From Trichoplax adhaerens (taxonomy: Eukaryota; Placozoa; Uniplacotomia; Trichoplacea; Trichoplacidae), in assembly GCF_000150275.1 (NCBI RefSeq), contig NW_002060943.1, forward strand, positions 2,818,462-2,882,461: DNA of 64,000 bases, written 5' to 3'. This document shows, in pieces, positions 25,315 to 36,493 of this stretch. Within the stretch, counting starts at the first letter, position 1. The number at the start of each line of letters is the position of its first letter. The translations under genes were made by a program, and so were the position numbers. The notes beneath the pieces are model-generated. The model made no database searches and was not told the DNA's origin. It saw only the letters and a program-made list of their open reading frames with translations.

Positions 25315-28300
25315 TTAATCATATGACGTTTGACTTTCTCTTACACATTGCGCTACCAATCTCTTAAATTTTTCTTTATTTTCCCTCCAGTCCTTCTACA
25401 AGATATAACAAAGTATAAGAGATTAGTTTCTTTTCATATTATTAGCATACATCGATGTAGCTAGAGTGTTTCATTATTTTTCGATAGTGATACAACTTAA
25501 AAGTAATGCAATATAATTTTAAACGACATGTAAGCGATTATCAACAATTCCAAGCTAATTTCTTACAGCTGCATCAATATTGGCCGGAGATTCATCATTC
25601 GGATCAGCCAACATAGAAATAACACTTAAAAGTATAGTTTCAACGGTATGAATAGGTCTCCATCTTTCTGATGACTTTTCGTAACCAAATTTATCCTCTC
25701 CTGGTTCATGTAGTATTGATATGCAAACTTTGCCGTCCTTATCGACTAAGCAATACCGGAATGCATTACGATAGGTGGGTTAGTTTAGCAATGACCCCTT
25801 TAGTTATCCACATGACTGGAAAAGATATTGATACTGTAATCATGAAACTTACCATTTGGATGATAAATTTTAGTTTGAAATTGCATAACCGGAGGGCGTT
25901 GTGGATAATCTCTAGGGAAATCTAGATGAGCTTTAAAGAAGCCTCCTTCACTGATAGCAAATGCGTTAAAGAAGAAATAATGATGCTACGCTAGATAGGC
26001 ATAATATCGCAAGAGATTAATAAAAATCTAAAAAAGTCCCGGTTCAACATATCATTGCTAAGGTAGTGAATTTACTTTGACTCAATCTAGGTTACAAACT
26101 AGATGGTTATTACTGTACAAAAGAAGATAATCTTCCAAAAATGGTTCGGGATATCATCATTATAATAAAGACTAGTGATTGTACAGTCAGTGACAGTATA
26201 TCAGATACAATGGCGTGTCGGGAGGCCCAATTATCATTACTGCCCATTTAAAAATGTCATCGTCTTGCAATCCTGCGGAAAATCCTTCGGTAGGTTTCCT
26301 TTGAAGTTCTGTAAGAAGATTAAAATTTAACATTAGACTCATCAAGAGATTGAGAGAAAACGTTAGTAGTTTTCATCCAGTCTATAAATGGTAGTAAGCT
26401 CTAAATGTGCATGATTTCGAATAATGTACAATATTATTCCCCAAGACCATTCTCGATACTAACTAAACGTAAAGAAACAAGTATTGCTATGCGTATATCA
26501 GCTACTGATGTACAATGAACGATTGCTAATACAGCAAAACCACTAAGGAAACCATGACAGAATCTTGATATCTGTATAGCACTTTAAGTAAATTAAATTT
26601 AATGAATTCTTTCCTAATCGAGTATCATTGCAGTTTGCAATCACAAGTAATTCTGAAATCAACCTCTTTGTATTCTATTTAATACAATAACATGCAACGT
26701 CGATTAAGCTAATACGGCAGTATACAAATAACTTGAATACAATTAAATGCCATAAAATGTAAGCCATTGCAATGTTCCACACTAATGATAGGAAAAGTTT
26801 CAATCACAGCATAGGGCATATCCACTGCAGAAATAGGACATGAAAAAGTTGAAAACTACTGTATGCCGTCTAATTTCTACTTGACTACGCATCCGATTTG
26901 TCATTGATGTAGATGGGTACTAGTATAGCTTCAAAAGCTACAATGGCCTATCAGCAATCAAGGGATTTGACTGCGTATCTACCAAATGGTTTTTGTAATT
27001 TTTATGATAGAAATTTAGAATTCCAAATAAGCTAATCCACTAGCGAGGTTAATTTTAAGCTATCCAGGACGTAACTACTAACTACAAGACAATGAAAACA
27101 TCTTGTAATTACATCCACTATATAAAATAATTGGTCCATAATAAGAACACTTTATTTTGTAAGCATTTCTTGGTGATTCATGACTATCTGCAGCTTTAGT
27201 TAGCAGACTTGGATGTAGTCAGTCATTTAAGACATACCGTAATAAGGGGGGGGGGGGTTATGATTATCGATATTAACTATATTATTGCTTTCTTGTAGGA
27301 AGTTTACTTAATCAGTCTACAAGTAGAGAAAATGAAGGCAGTACGTTTGCCATCAATCACATGAAGCGATTACCACAGTACGCGAGTCGTATTTGTAGTA
27401 TCCAGTACGGCGAAAGCCATGACATTTCAATGTCGCTATGATTTCAAAGTACTTTACGACTTGTGCTGTCTATGCGATGTCGATTTTAGCAATACAGTCT
27501 ACCTTTAGCGTAAGTAAGAAACGACAGAATGTAAGGAAAACTCTCGAAGATACCAGTAGACTGTTCCAAAGGCGATTTTGGAGAGAAAAAGACGAGTATA
27601 AACTTAACGTGACGACGAACATACTATGCATAATATGCTTGCGTATAAAATTAATTAATTAATCTATTGTAAGATAGGAAAAGTGCAGTACTGTACATTA
27701 GACTATGAAGAATTTGTCCTTCTAAGCTAATTACATCGACCATCGAATGTCATTCTACTGTCAAGTTTCTAATTATCCATTTTTCCTTGATAGCATCGTC
27801 TAATAGTGGTAGTAAAAGTGTATAATGTGGTAGAAGATGTTTTCATTCTGCAACTGTTTGCATGGGCAGTATACCTACCCATACCTACGGACAGCATTGT
27901 AGGTTTTGTAACGAGTTTGCCTTCATTCTATCAGTCAATAGTACCTGTACTATACTGTATGGTTGCATAGCCACGGTCAAGGGTACCGTATGAACACTAT
28001 AGCACAGTGGTTGTTCTGTATGGCATACGCTATTCAGTATCCATTTATTTCAAATTGGGAAAATGGTAAATGTCAGAAGAATACTGTAGTAGCCAGAAGT
28101 AAAATAGCCTATCTCAGTAATCACTCTATCGATCGGTAGTTTACGCTCAATGTTTTTATAATGGCGAAAATACGATAAAAGTGACGATTTGAACCGGAAA
28201 AGTGGTCTATCGATTTGCTCTTATCGACCCTTAACCTGGAGTAGATTCGATGGTATCACCTACGCTTTCACCATCTTGTCGACAGTACATATAGATTGAT

Positions 28301-28639
28301 ATTTTTTCTAGCTAAGACACGGTACTGTTCAGGCTATTCCGAGTTGATTTTTGTAGGAGAAAAAGCAATAAAAAAAGGTTTTTGCATGGACTGACTGATC
28401 TAGTGGGTACAAACACTGTAGTCCAATATGTGATGTGAACAATGCATGTATTGATGAACATGATAGCAATATTTTCCTCTTTCATTGATACAACCATAGA
28501 ATAGAAATAACGCTGTCTTTCATCAAATCGATCCATCTCAGTCATCGTCTGAAAGAATGGATTATAGATGAACACAAGCCTTGCAATAAATCCTACCTTG
28601 TAACTGGCGACGAAGCAACAATGCCGCTTGATCGGCCAT
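25315..28639 (-). CDS. UBE2G1: Ubiquitin-conjugating enzyme E2 G1
   Basis: E2 enzyme that takes ubiquitin from E1 on its active-site cysteine; the G class builds K48-linked chains in protein-quality control. In transcript order the exons are 28597-28639, 26209-26308, 25853-25950, 25567-25745, 25315-25395. They sum to 501 nt, 166 residues (human 170). The start MADQAALLLRRQLQ is the conserved N-terminal helix; its exon ends one base into the codon completed by the next exon (Glu15). HPN at residues 78-80 precedes the catalytic Cys88 in GKVCISILHEPGED. The acidic loop insertion after the cysteine (EPGEDKFGYEKSSERW) is diagnostic of UBE2G/UBE2R-type E2s and favours G1 over G2. Intron 1 is 2.3 kb, which makes exon 1 easy to miss. 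A large TACWG array starts about 115 bases upstream of the start codon. Confidence 0.97.
26309..28596 (-). other. UBE2G1 intron 1 (2.3 kb)
   Basis: A long intron between the N-terminal helix exon and the rest of the E2 fold. It contains a 12-base G run (27246-27257), rare in this AT-rich sequence and a likely length-polymorphic or misassembled spot. A plus-strand frame at 27438-27662 (74 codons) has no recognisable domain and is not called as a gene. Confidence 0.6.
27246..27257 (+). repeat. Poly-G run (12 G)
   Basis: An uninterrupted run of twelve guanines inside UBE2G1 intron 1. It is the only such homopolymer I noticed in the window. Confidence 0.9.
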
Positions 28640-28751
28640 TTGGAGTTCTTCAAAGTGCGAAATAAATCGACAGCAAGCTATAGACTAAAATCGAAGATCC
28701 CTCAAAAAAATTGTGTTTGATTTACGGTACAAACTTTTCTTGCTGGCGTCT

Positions 28752-28856
28752 GTGCACTGTACACTGTACACTGTCCAGTTACGGCGTCTACCGTGCGTCT
28801 ACAGTACTGTACCGTACAGTGTACCGTCTCCCCTCTACAGTGGACAGTACTGTATC
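28752..28856. repeat. (TACWG)n-related array, UBE2G1 promoter side
   Basis: Imperfect ACTGTACA/TACAGTACTGTA units start about 115 bases upstream of the UBE2G1 start codon. This is the proximal end of a roughly 0.85-kb cluster continuing to 29582. Confidence 0.8.
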
Positions 28857-28957
28857 GGTTCATTGATTGATTTCCGCGCACAAAGCTGGATAGCACCACT
28901 ATGGATGGTGGTGTCAACCCTAGCCGGTGTCAACTTGGCACTTTATCCTTTTTTCTT

Positions 28958-29232
28958 ACAGTACAGTACTGTACATACAGTACTGTACACTGTACAGTAC
29001 AGTGTTGTTTTTACCTTGTACTGTACTGTACTGTACTGTACATTATACTGTACTATACTGTACACTGTACAGTACAGTACGGTACAACAAACAAAAGCTC
29101 TAATAGTAGTAAGTACTGTACACTGTACTGTACAGTACAGTACAATACAACACTGTACAGTACAGTACTGTACAGTATACTGCACACAATGGTGGTACTG
29201 TAATACAACACAGTACCACCAATACAGTACCA
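28958..29232. repeat. (TACWG)n pentamer array, densest block
   Basis: Near-continuous TACAG and TACTG pentamers, alternating in blocks on one strand. Because (TACAG)n is the reverse complement of (TACTG)n, the block is full of perfect inverted repeats. The repeat encodes no stop codon in any frame, which produces long but meaningless open frames here on both strands. Confidence 0.9.
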
Positions 29233-29299
29233 CAAAACAAGGACCACTATGGTCTTCTGCTCCTCAATCCTCACTCAGCCGAGTCATTTTAACTCATGG

Positions 29300-29582
29300 A
29301 CTACAGTACTAAATACTGTAAATCACAGGATTGATTGATTGGATTTTAGCACTCCAGGATACTGTACTGTACTGTACAGAACAGTACACTGTAGAGACTC
29401 TGTCTACTGTACTGTACAGTACTGTACAGCCTGTACAGAGTGCAGTGTACTGTAGACTCTGTAGTACGGTTCAGGAAAACACACCCCATGTGTTACCAAG
29501 TGCACATTCGACAGTGTCCGTTTACAGTACAGTACATACAGTACAGTACAGTACTGTAGTGTACTGTCTTCAGTATGAAGTG
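29300..29582. repeat. (TACWG)n pentamer array, distal block
   Basis: Continuation of the cluster, more interrupted, with about five short runs separated by 20-60 bases of unrelated sequence. Confidence 0.85.
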
Positions 29583-29699
29583 GTCAATGCACTGTAAAAA
29601 TTTGCCCTTCATTCATTCGTAGTAAGCTGACAGAAGAAAATAGTTTGATTCATTTTATCCACAAAATTCTTTAGACGTTCTATTCTGGCCAGCAATATT

Positions 29700-29980
29700 A
29701 AATACGATCGATTCATAGTCTACTGTATTGCCAATTTCTGCATCTTAATACAAAGACAGATCATCAACTTCTATGGGTATGAGAATAATAATTACAATTA
29801 TTACTGTCTTCAAGCTCGCATTGGATAGTGCGGTACTAGGGACTTGTAAGGCGAATACGTATTCGTCCTGCCAGTCGTGTTCAATACGATCAGTTCGTAG
29901 TCTACTTTATTGCCAATTTCTCCATCTCAATACAAAGACAGATCATCAACTCTCATGGGTATGAGAAGAATAATTACAAT
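29700..29980. repeat. Direct repeat pair, about 100 bp each, 182-bp spacing
   Basis: Copies at about 29700-29799 and 29882-29980 share the words TAGTCTACT..ATTGCCAATTTCT, CAAAGACAGATCATCAACT and ATGGGTATGAGAA, with a few substitutions. The interval between them holds the left arm of an inverted repeat. Confidence 0.85.
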
Positions 29981-30066
29981 GTCCATGCAAATCTCATCAT
30001 TGTCCTGCCAAGAGCTTTTAAGACTAATTACGTATTAGTCTTACAAGTCCCTGGTACCGCACTATC
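29824..30066. mobile_element. Inverted-repeat element (MITE-like)
   Basis: The left arm at 29824-29872 (GATAGTGCGGTACTAGGGAC...) is the inverse of the right arm at 30001-30066, which ends GTCCCTGGTACCGCACTATC. Each arm contains its own small palindrome around TACGTA (GAATACGTATTC and GACTAATTACGTATTAGTC). It has no open frame. Non-coding DNA with long terminal inverted arms suggests a MITE or foldback element; the boundaries and the family are not determined. Confidence 0.55.
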
Positions 30067-30297
30067 AGCATGAAATCCTTTCATGCTGTACCATCAGTGG
30101 ATGTGCACTGCAAGTTTCTACAATAAAAAAAGTCGCGTCAGTCCTAAGTAATAAAGTCCAACTTCTATTTAGCAATAGCGGTACTGTAGACTACAGGGTA
30201 TGCCTCAGGGCCCTTAATTTAGCATTCTGCGATCAGCGTCAGTATTAATTCACCTTGATCGGTTACCACACGGTATACTGTACACAGCAGAAACGAT

Positions 30298-30645
30298 GGA
30301 TGATGTCATAGGATAAACTCAGACGCGTAGCCCTAGTACAGTACTGTACTACTATGGTTAGCTTTCCCTGCGATCCGACTCCAGTTCAACGTTCATTATA
30401 TCTTAAAACTGTAGAATAATGATGACTGGACGAGCAAATATATACAATTGATTAGTTCTTGCGATGAGTGATTGATTATATCATAGAATAAACCCAGATG
30501 CGTAGCCCTAGTACAGTACTGTACTAATGTTGTGTTTAGCTTTCCCCGCGATCCGACTCCAGTTCAACGTTCATTATAACTTAAATCTGTAGAATAATGA
30601 TGAGTAGACGAGCAAATATATACAATTGATCAGTTCTTCTATTAC
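30298..30645. repeat. Tandem direct duplication, period about 175 bp
   Basis: Two copies (about 30298-30469 and 30474-30645) share GCGTAGCCCTAGTACAGTAC, GCGATCCGACTCCAGTTCAA and ACGAGCAAATATATACAATT. Each copy carries a TACAGTACTGTAC palindrome, showing that the pentamer motif was duplicated with its flanks. Confidence 0.85.
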
Positions 30646-32000
30646 TAGAGTAAATACACACACACTCAAGTTTAACCACTGCTGTACTGTATAACCTTCA
30701 TACCTGTATTGGCTGTACACTGTACATGGATTTGTAGATTTTCTTCCACAAGAAATCGAAAAGTCCATAACCTGTATTGTTCTTTTCGTCTTAGTACATC
30801 CTCAATTTCACCAATGTAAGCACGTACAGTATTGTACAAAGACGTACAAGAACATGGCGTGATCTCCACAACAACTGCTACGGTCTAAACATTGTCGGTC
30901 GAATAGCATAGAGATGGAAGATGTTGGAATCAAAATGACTCAAAACAGATACCGTCTCTAATCAAATAGCCTTACCACTTACTATCATAGTGTGAATACT
31001 ATGTTACATATTGCTAGCTAATTGTATTATAGTTATCATTCATCAGTGATGGTAAATGATTGTGCAAGTAAATAATGTACTGAGGTTGTCAGTGCTGTAA
31101 AATCCCACAAGCGGCCAGTAATGGGCCGGATAGTAGAGCTAGTATACAGTACTCTACAACAATTTATTCCAAACTTCACTATAGAAACTTCAAAAACAGA
31201 GTTCAATACAGTTATGCAATGATTTCACTTTAATCGGTGCCACTAATCTCTGGAAATCAGTACTAAAGGTCTATAGATCATCAAGGTATTGAAGCGAACC
31301 CTACCTTTCTCAGGCCTACTAAAGGATAAGAAATTATACTTGTTTTTATTCACTATCAGTCATGTCTTGAGAATCCTAGCATCTCGATAACTTTGCTATC
31401 AGATCATGGATAGAATGAAAATGTAATAGAAGTACAGTACTTGTACTGTCTCGGTGCGAGTATATAAAACAATAATTAATAACTTTATCCATGCTTACTA
31501 CGAAGTCTTTTCAGCAAAGCGTACAGCAGCTGAAGTTAAAAAGTGTAAACGAGTTTCGATTACAAACTAGTAGTACAGCGAAATGATCCCATAACAAGCT
31601 AGTATAAAGTAGTTCGTTAATATGAAGATGACAAAGAGTACATACGCGTAAACAAGAATCAATCATTCATGGATTCCAAACAGTATAATTTATATAGGAT
31701 AAATCATAGCATAGGCATGGATTTAGTGCATTAGCAGCTTGGTGCTACTATAGATATACTTTTTCCTACGTAATTTATTCTCAATTTGTAGTGAGTGATA
31801 ACTCACTAGAGTAATTTATTGCAATGAAATGGCAAACACGTTAAGATCACAGCATACAGTAGCGCTTCATCGGATCCAAATGTACAAATAAGTGATTAAG
31901 CTACAGTATAATCTTGACTATAATACGTATAGTATGTGTCGAATATAAAAATAGCCAATAAAAATAATAATCCAATCATATCCTCTAGAAAGTTGAAACA
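30646..32000. other. Intergenic sequence downstream of HGH1
   Basis: A minus-strand frame at 30672-30869 (65 codons, including VEENLQIHVQC) could be a decayed exon or element fragment, but I recognise no family. Single TACTG words are scattered. Nothing else is supported. Confidence 0.45.
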
Positions 32001-33397
32001 CTACTTCTTAACAATTGCTTCAGATTTGTCAGTTATACTGTAGTTATCCGGTACAGTCACATTACGTAGATCTTCCATTCCTGCCTCAGGCTCATCACCT
32101 ATTAATATCTGGATTAATTTTTCACAAGTTGAAAGGACGTCTTCATTTTTGTCCCACTGATGTAATTCACGTAGGATAGCGTAAGCCATTTTCTCTCTTA
32201 TATACATCCGACATGGTTTAGTAGCACACAACTAAAATTTTTGCCAGATAGCATCGTACAATCAATATTAATAACGTAATAATCGAACCTTTACTATTAT
32301 CCATATATGCGTACGTAGGTACACAGCAGAATGCTGAAGTTCAATATGCATAATACTGCGTATCATTCAAGTTTGAAAATGAAAGTATTTCATGAGTACT
32401 AGATAATACAATATGTAGCAACCTGCATCAAACTTTCTATCAGCATTATTCGTAAATCTGCTTCCGGTTCTCTAACTTTGTCCTCGCCAAGGTATTGCAA
32501 ATCTAATGGTAAACGATCTGTCTCTTCTTGCTTTAATTCTTCGGGTCCAGCTAAGGGAAGTAGCAAATGTGGCAAAATGTCTATTTCTTCGCCGAGCAGC
32601 CATTCGTTACAATCTGTAAAACGTGCCAAAACAAGACATACAATCAATTGTAGCCAACCATCTATAAAACATGGTACATCAATCGATTCTTAAATGATTG
32701 CAAAATTAGACACAACAAAACAAACAGATCATCATAAGAAGAGGCTGATTTATTCACCGCTTTCAAAGCAACAATTTTTAATAACAGCAATTAATCCTCT
32801 CCGTCGTATGGCGTTATCATAGTATTGTGTGTAAGGTAAGCATTTCTGGATGATTAATTTATCTTTATCTAATATCCATCTTCTAGCAGCTTGGACTTGC
32901 GTTACGTTGGCCAAAATTGCAGCAACATGATGATACGTAGCATGCTTATTGTAGCCAGAGCAAAAGAATGCGTCTAATAATTGATTAAAAATTTTTCTTC
33001 CATCCTGACTTTGCAATATTTCCATCGTTGTATCACAGCCTTGACTAAGACGGGTAAGGTTGCATAATATCATGCAAGCTTTATCCGCATATTTAGCAGT
33101 TTTCTTCAAGGCATACAAAAGCAAAGATTGCACGTAGTCCTTTTTACATAAGTAATTTGCTGCGTGATCGTCACCTGTTACATTAATTAAAGTTATATAT
33201 GCGGCATCAGCTACATTCTCGATTTCATCTTTAGTCAAATTAACCGCTGCATCTATGATAGTAGTATTCCTTGCAATTAATGTATTTGTCTCTGAAGAGC
33301 CAGTCAGGCCTGCAATAAATTCTATAGCTGGTAACTTGATATCTGGTCGTGTCTGTAACGTTAGAAACTGAGCAATTTCCTTGATTTGAGATTCCAT
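32001..33397 (-). CDS. HGH1: HGH1 homologue (eEF2 folding chaperone, armadillo-type)
   Basis: Cytosolic armadillo-type chaperone that hands nascent eEF2 to TRiC and Hsp90 during folding. Exons in transcript order: 32758-33397, 32423-32613, 32001-32231; 1062 nt, 353 residues, close to vertebrate HGH1 (about 390). The first exon is a long helical-repeat region ending RRRGLIAVIKNCCFES. The next begins CNEWLLGEEIDILPHLLLPL, continuing AGPEEL...RLPLDLQYL and REPEADLRIMLIESLM, which are the most conserved HGH1 stretches. The last has AYAILRELHQW and CEKLIQILIGDEPEAGMEDL. The start codon is the first in-frame ATG and matches the usual N terminus. The gene is head-to-head with NFATC2IP, 451 bases between start codons. 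Confidence 0.96.
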
Positions 33398-33848
33398 AGT
33401 TTAGCTTAACATTTGAATTTATATGAAAAGGTTTATTGTACGAGTATATCCATGACAATAATCTCTACCTGCTGCTAAAGGCTATTTTGTCGATTGAGGA
33501 GCCAGCTTTCCATAGCATCCTCACCACAGATCGAGATCGCTCAAGGCAAGCCAAGGTGTTCCATATGGGTACAATCAGTAAGTGCTGTGCTGTACTGTAC
33601 ACTGTACTGTACTGTACAGTACTGTAGATCTGCAATCTGTACTGGTACTGTACTGTACTGTACAACTCGTTTTAATTAATTAATGGCATACAGTACAGTA
33701 CTAAGATAGGCATTTTACAGTATTTATTGTTCGAAATTCGTCAAGGTACTGTACTGTACAGTACTGTAGAAAACTGCCACACTCCTAGCAAAAATTCCTT
33801 CGCAAAGATCTTCTCGTCGGCCATCATATCGATCATGCCAGAGACGAA
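33398..33848. promoter_or_regulatory. Bidirectional promoter interval HGH1 / NFATC2IP
   Basis: Only 451 bp separate the two divergent start codons, so both promoters must lie here. Two TACWG arrays (33583-33665 and 33690-33770) occupy the middle, the second ending about 80 bases before the NFATC2IP start. Open frames crossing the arrays are repeat artefacts. Confidence 0.7.
33583..33770. repeat. (TACWG)n arrays in bidirectional promoter
   Basis: Two blocks of TACTG/TACAG pentamers (33583-33665 and 33690-33770) are separated by an AT-rich spacer containing TTAATTAATTAATGG. Both blocks contain perfect TACTGTACAGTA palindromes. Confidence 0.85.
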
Positions 33849-36493
33849 ATGAATTCAGGTACACTTCCTTCCCAAAGTATGGATAAATCAGTAAAAAGTT
33901 CAGATGAGGACACTTCTGAAGAAGATGAAATTAGCTTCTTCACGTATCGAAATAGTCAGCCGATCAATTTTGTAGAAACTCAAACTCGTAAGGTCATTAT
34001 TGATGACGATGACGATGATGACATTATTAGTTTTGAACCGGCCAACAAAAGACAAAAGAAGGGAAATACGAGATCAAAAAGTACGGAATTAGACGATTCC
34101 GAGATAATTAGGTAATCGACTACTGTTATAAGACATACTGAATTTGCTAATGTGAACCTGTCATTAGTCGTTAATGAATTAATTACAAGTGAATAACTAT
34201 GCGTTGATGTTGCATTACGGCTTTGACGATCATACTTTCCTGCTGAAACTAAATACTGGTATTTCAAGAAAAGACGATATCTACTCTACGCCAAGACTAT
34301 CCGTATGCTAGTCATACAGTGTTGACGATATTAAATACTGAGTATAAAGAGAGATTTTAACCCAAGACACTTGGTGAGAAACTGAAATTGCATCACTGTA
34401 GATACCTAATTGCGTGTACACTGTACTGTACTGCACAGGACTCTATTTGAACATCTTCTGCATATTTTGTACTTCACCACATACCATAATTTTATTGTAT
34501 CATGCAGTTGTAAATCATTTGCTTGGGCTTTCAATATTATTAGAACGTATTTATCGAAGTAAGTATCTAAGGAGAAATGTTATTGCATAATCTAGGAGGT
34601 TTATCCATACAAGTCGATATGCATAACAATACTGTAGATACTCCAGTTACAAATACCATTGATCAACAAGTATATTTCTTCTCCTATTACTCCTCCACAC
34701 CTCCTAGTCGTTGAGCCTACTATATGAATAACTTAGCTAAAGACCTTATTGGAAAATATCACTTCAAGATTCAAATCGTAGTCGAAACACTTGCAAATAA
34801 CTTGCATCAGTTAATAATGGAACGCCATAGACTGGCTAACTTATTAACTACATGGAGTCAATGCTGCAAGTGTATCTTACGTAACTCGACTATACGCGTA
34901 GACTACTAGAAGTAGTGGTAATTTCTAGTAGTCCGTGACTTAGCACTTATATTGCTAGGTAGTCGCTACGGTATTCGATATCTAAAACTAGTAGTAATGT
35001 GCTGTACATAAAGAAAATCTCTCGAGTACTCACCTCGAGTAATAGTTATGCTTACCTTAGCGGAATCTTAAAGTCTTAAAAATTTTTTTTTCCTATTCCT
35101 CAATGATAGCAATGAGGATTATCTCATCTGCACATCGACCGTGGATACGGATGCTCTTCGTCGACAAGTCGAGAAAGAATTGGAATCAGATGAAATAATC
35201 ATGTTAGTATTTTATATCGTAAACTGTATATAAAATGTGCTGTGCAGATTTTTAGTGTTGACGTAAATTTAAAGATCACATTTTGCTCACCTCCAACTAG
35301 ATGTATTACAATCATTCTACTAGCCTGGTTGATTAATTATTACTTATAATCATAAATTCAGAATTAATTCACATCAATATAGGAGTATAGGTAAAACAAC
35401 TGATTTTATTACTCTTCATAATCATGTAGGAAAGCTAACAGTATGATGGCAGAAGTACTACGGTAGGAGAGTCTTTGTGAATAGGCTGTTACAAGGAATT
35501 TTAAGCAGCCTCTTTGCAACCTTGTACTAGGCATGATCGAATCATTTTGAAGTGGATATACCCATCTTTTCTGATATGTGCCTAATTCTGCAATGTAGAC
35601 GAAAAATTGACGAACATGAGGACACCCATTCTCAGAATCCTGACGAAGATCTTGATGAACATCCCATCAGCGGCACTCAAACAAATAAGTTTGTTCGCAT
35701 TCCTATTCGAATTGGTGATAAAATCAAGCGATACAAATTATTGGAGGTACAAAATACGAATTCATTCGAAGCAAACAGAGCAATTTTACTTTCTGTATTC
35801 GTAATTAGGTATTAATGGCCTTTTTACAGACTGAGCCATTTCAAGTTATTGCGGAAACAATAGCTCGAGAAGAAATGATTGGCGTGGATCAGGTTTTAAT
35901 CTCTAGAAAAGATCTTGATATCAAACTGGATGATACTCCACAATCGATTAATTTTTCAGTTACAGATATACTCGGTAAGTAAACTACTTATTATGTTTGC
36001 TAAGTTAACGAAAGAGTCGCCGGACTAGTATTTACGATATATTGAATAATTGCTGTATTATCAGTTAAAAGTTGACAACCCTTAAATGCAATCTATGTCG
36101 TCTGAATCTATAAATTTTTTAGATTTTTTCGTTATCAAAAAGCCAACTCGAACTGAAAAGTGCCAGACTGATTCAATTCTAACGATAAAAATTCAAAGTG
36201 ATGATAAAAGTCGCGCTACAAAGACATTCAAGGTCCATAAAGTAAGTTGCTAATTGACGGACTCTTAACTGAAGAACTGCCGTCACAGTCTTAATCGCAA
36301 TTGTATAAATATTTTACAGCTCAAGCCTTTGGAAACTGCATTTAAGGAATATGCAAAATTTCATCGGATACCTTTATCGTCGATTGCTTTCTCTATCGAT
36401 GGGGAAAGAATTGATTTGAAAAGGACGCCAGTATCCCTAGAATTAGAATCTGGTGATATAATTGATGCTCGTATAATTGCAGATACTACATAA
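33849..36493 (+). CDS. NFATC2IP: NFATC2IP / NIP45 homologue (Rad60-Esc2-NIP45 family)
   Basis: Nuclear SUMO-like-domain protein; the family (Rad60, Esc2, NIP45) works in SUMO-dependent genome stability and, in vertebrates, NFAT signalling. Exons: 33849-34111, 35110-35202, 35599-35746, 35830-35974, 36123-36241, 36320-36493; 942 nt, 313 residues (human about 420). The N terminus is acidic and disordered, with a DDDDDDD stretch near residue 60 and basic KRQKK after it. Two ubiquitin-like domains follow. The first is KFVRIPIRIGDKIKRYKLL through SVTDIL. The second runs from ILTIKIQSDD through LKPLETAFKEYAK and AFSIDGERIDL to SLELESGDIIDARI, ending in the ESGD(L/I)I signature of NIP45 SLD2. The N-terminal part is shorter than in vertebrates. 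Intron 1 is 1 kb. Confidence 0.92.
34112..35109 (+). other. NFATC2IP intron 1
   Basis: A 998-bp intron. It contains a short pentamer run near 34413-34439 and a perfect 11-bp hairpin at 34901-34933. No coding content was recognised. Confidence 0.6.
34901..34933. repeat. Perfect 11-bp inverted repeat (hairpin)
   Basis: GACTACTAGAA at 34901-34911 and its exact reverse complement TTCTAGTAGTC at 34923-34933 enclose an 11-base loop. It lies in NFATC2IP intron 1. The role is unknown and it may be chance. Confidence 0.7.

Noticed and set aside
28312-28653. 113-codon minus-strand frame as a separate protein
   Set aside because: Its first codons overlap UBE2G1 exon 1 in a different frame, and the rest is intron 1 sequence; the E2 exon 28597-28639 explains the only conserved part.
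28713-29597. Long overlapping open frames on both strands (up to 199 codons)
   Set aside because: They are made of Tyr-Ser-Thr-Val-Gln / Tyr-Cys-Thr-Val-Leu cycles from the TACWG repeat, which has no stop codon in any frame. Similar frames at 33436-33679, 40831-41257 and 60841-61154 are rejected for the same reason.
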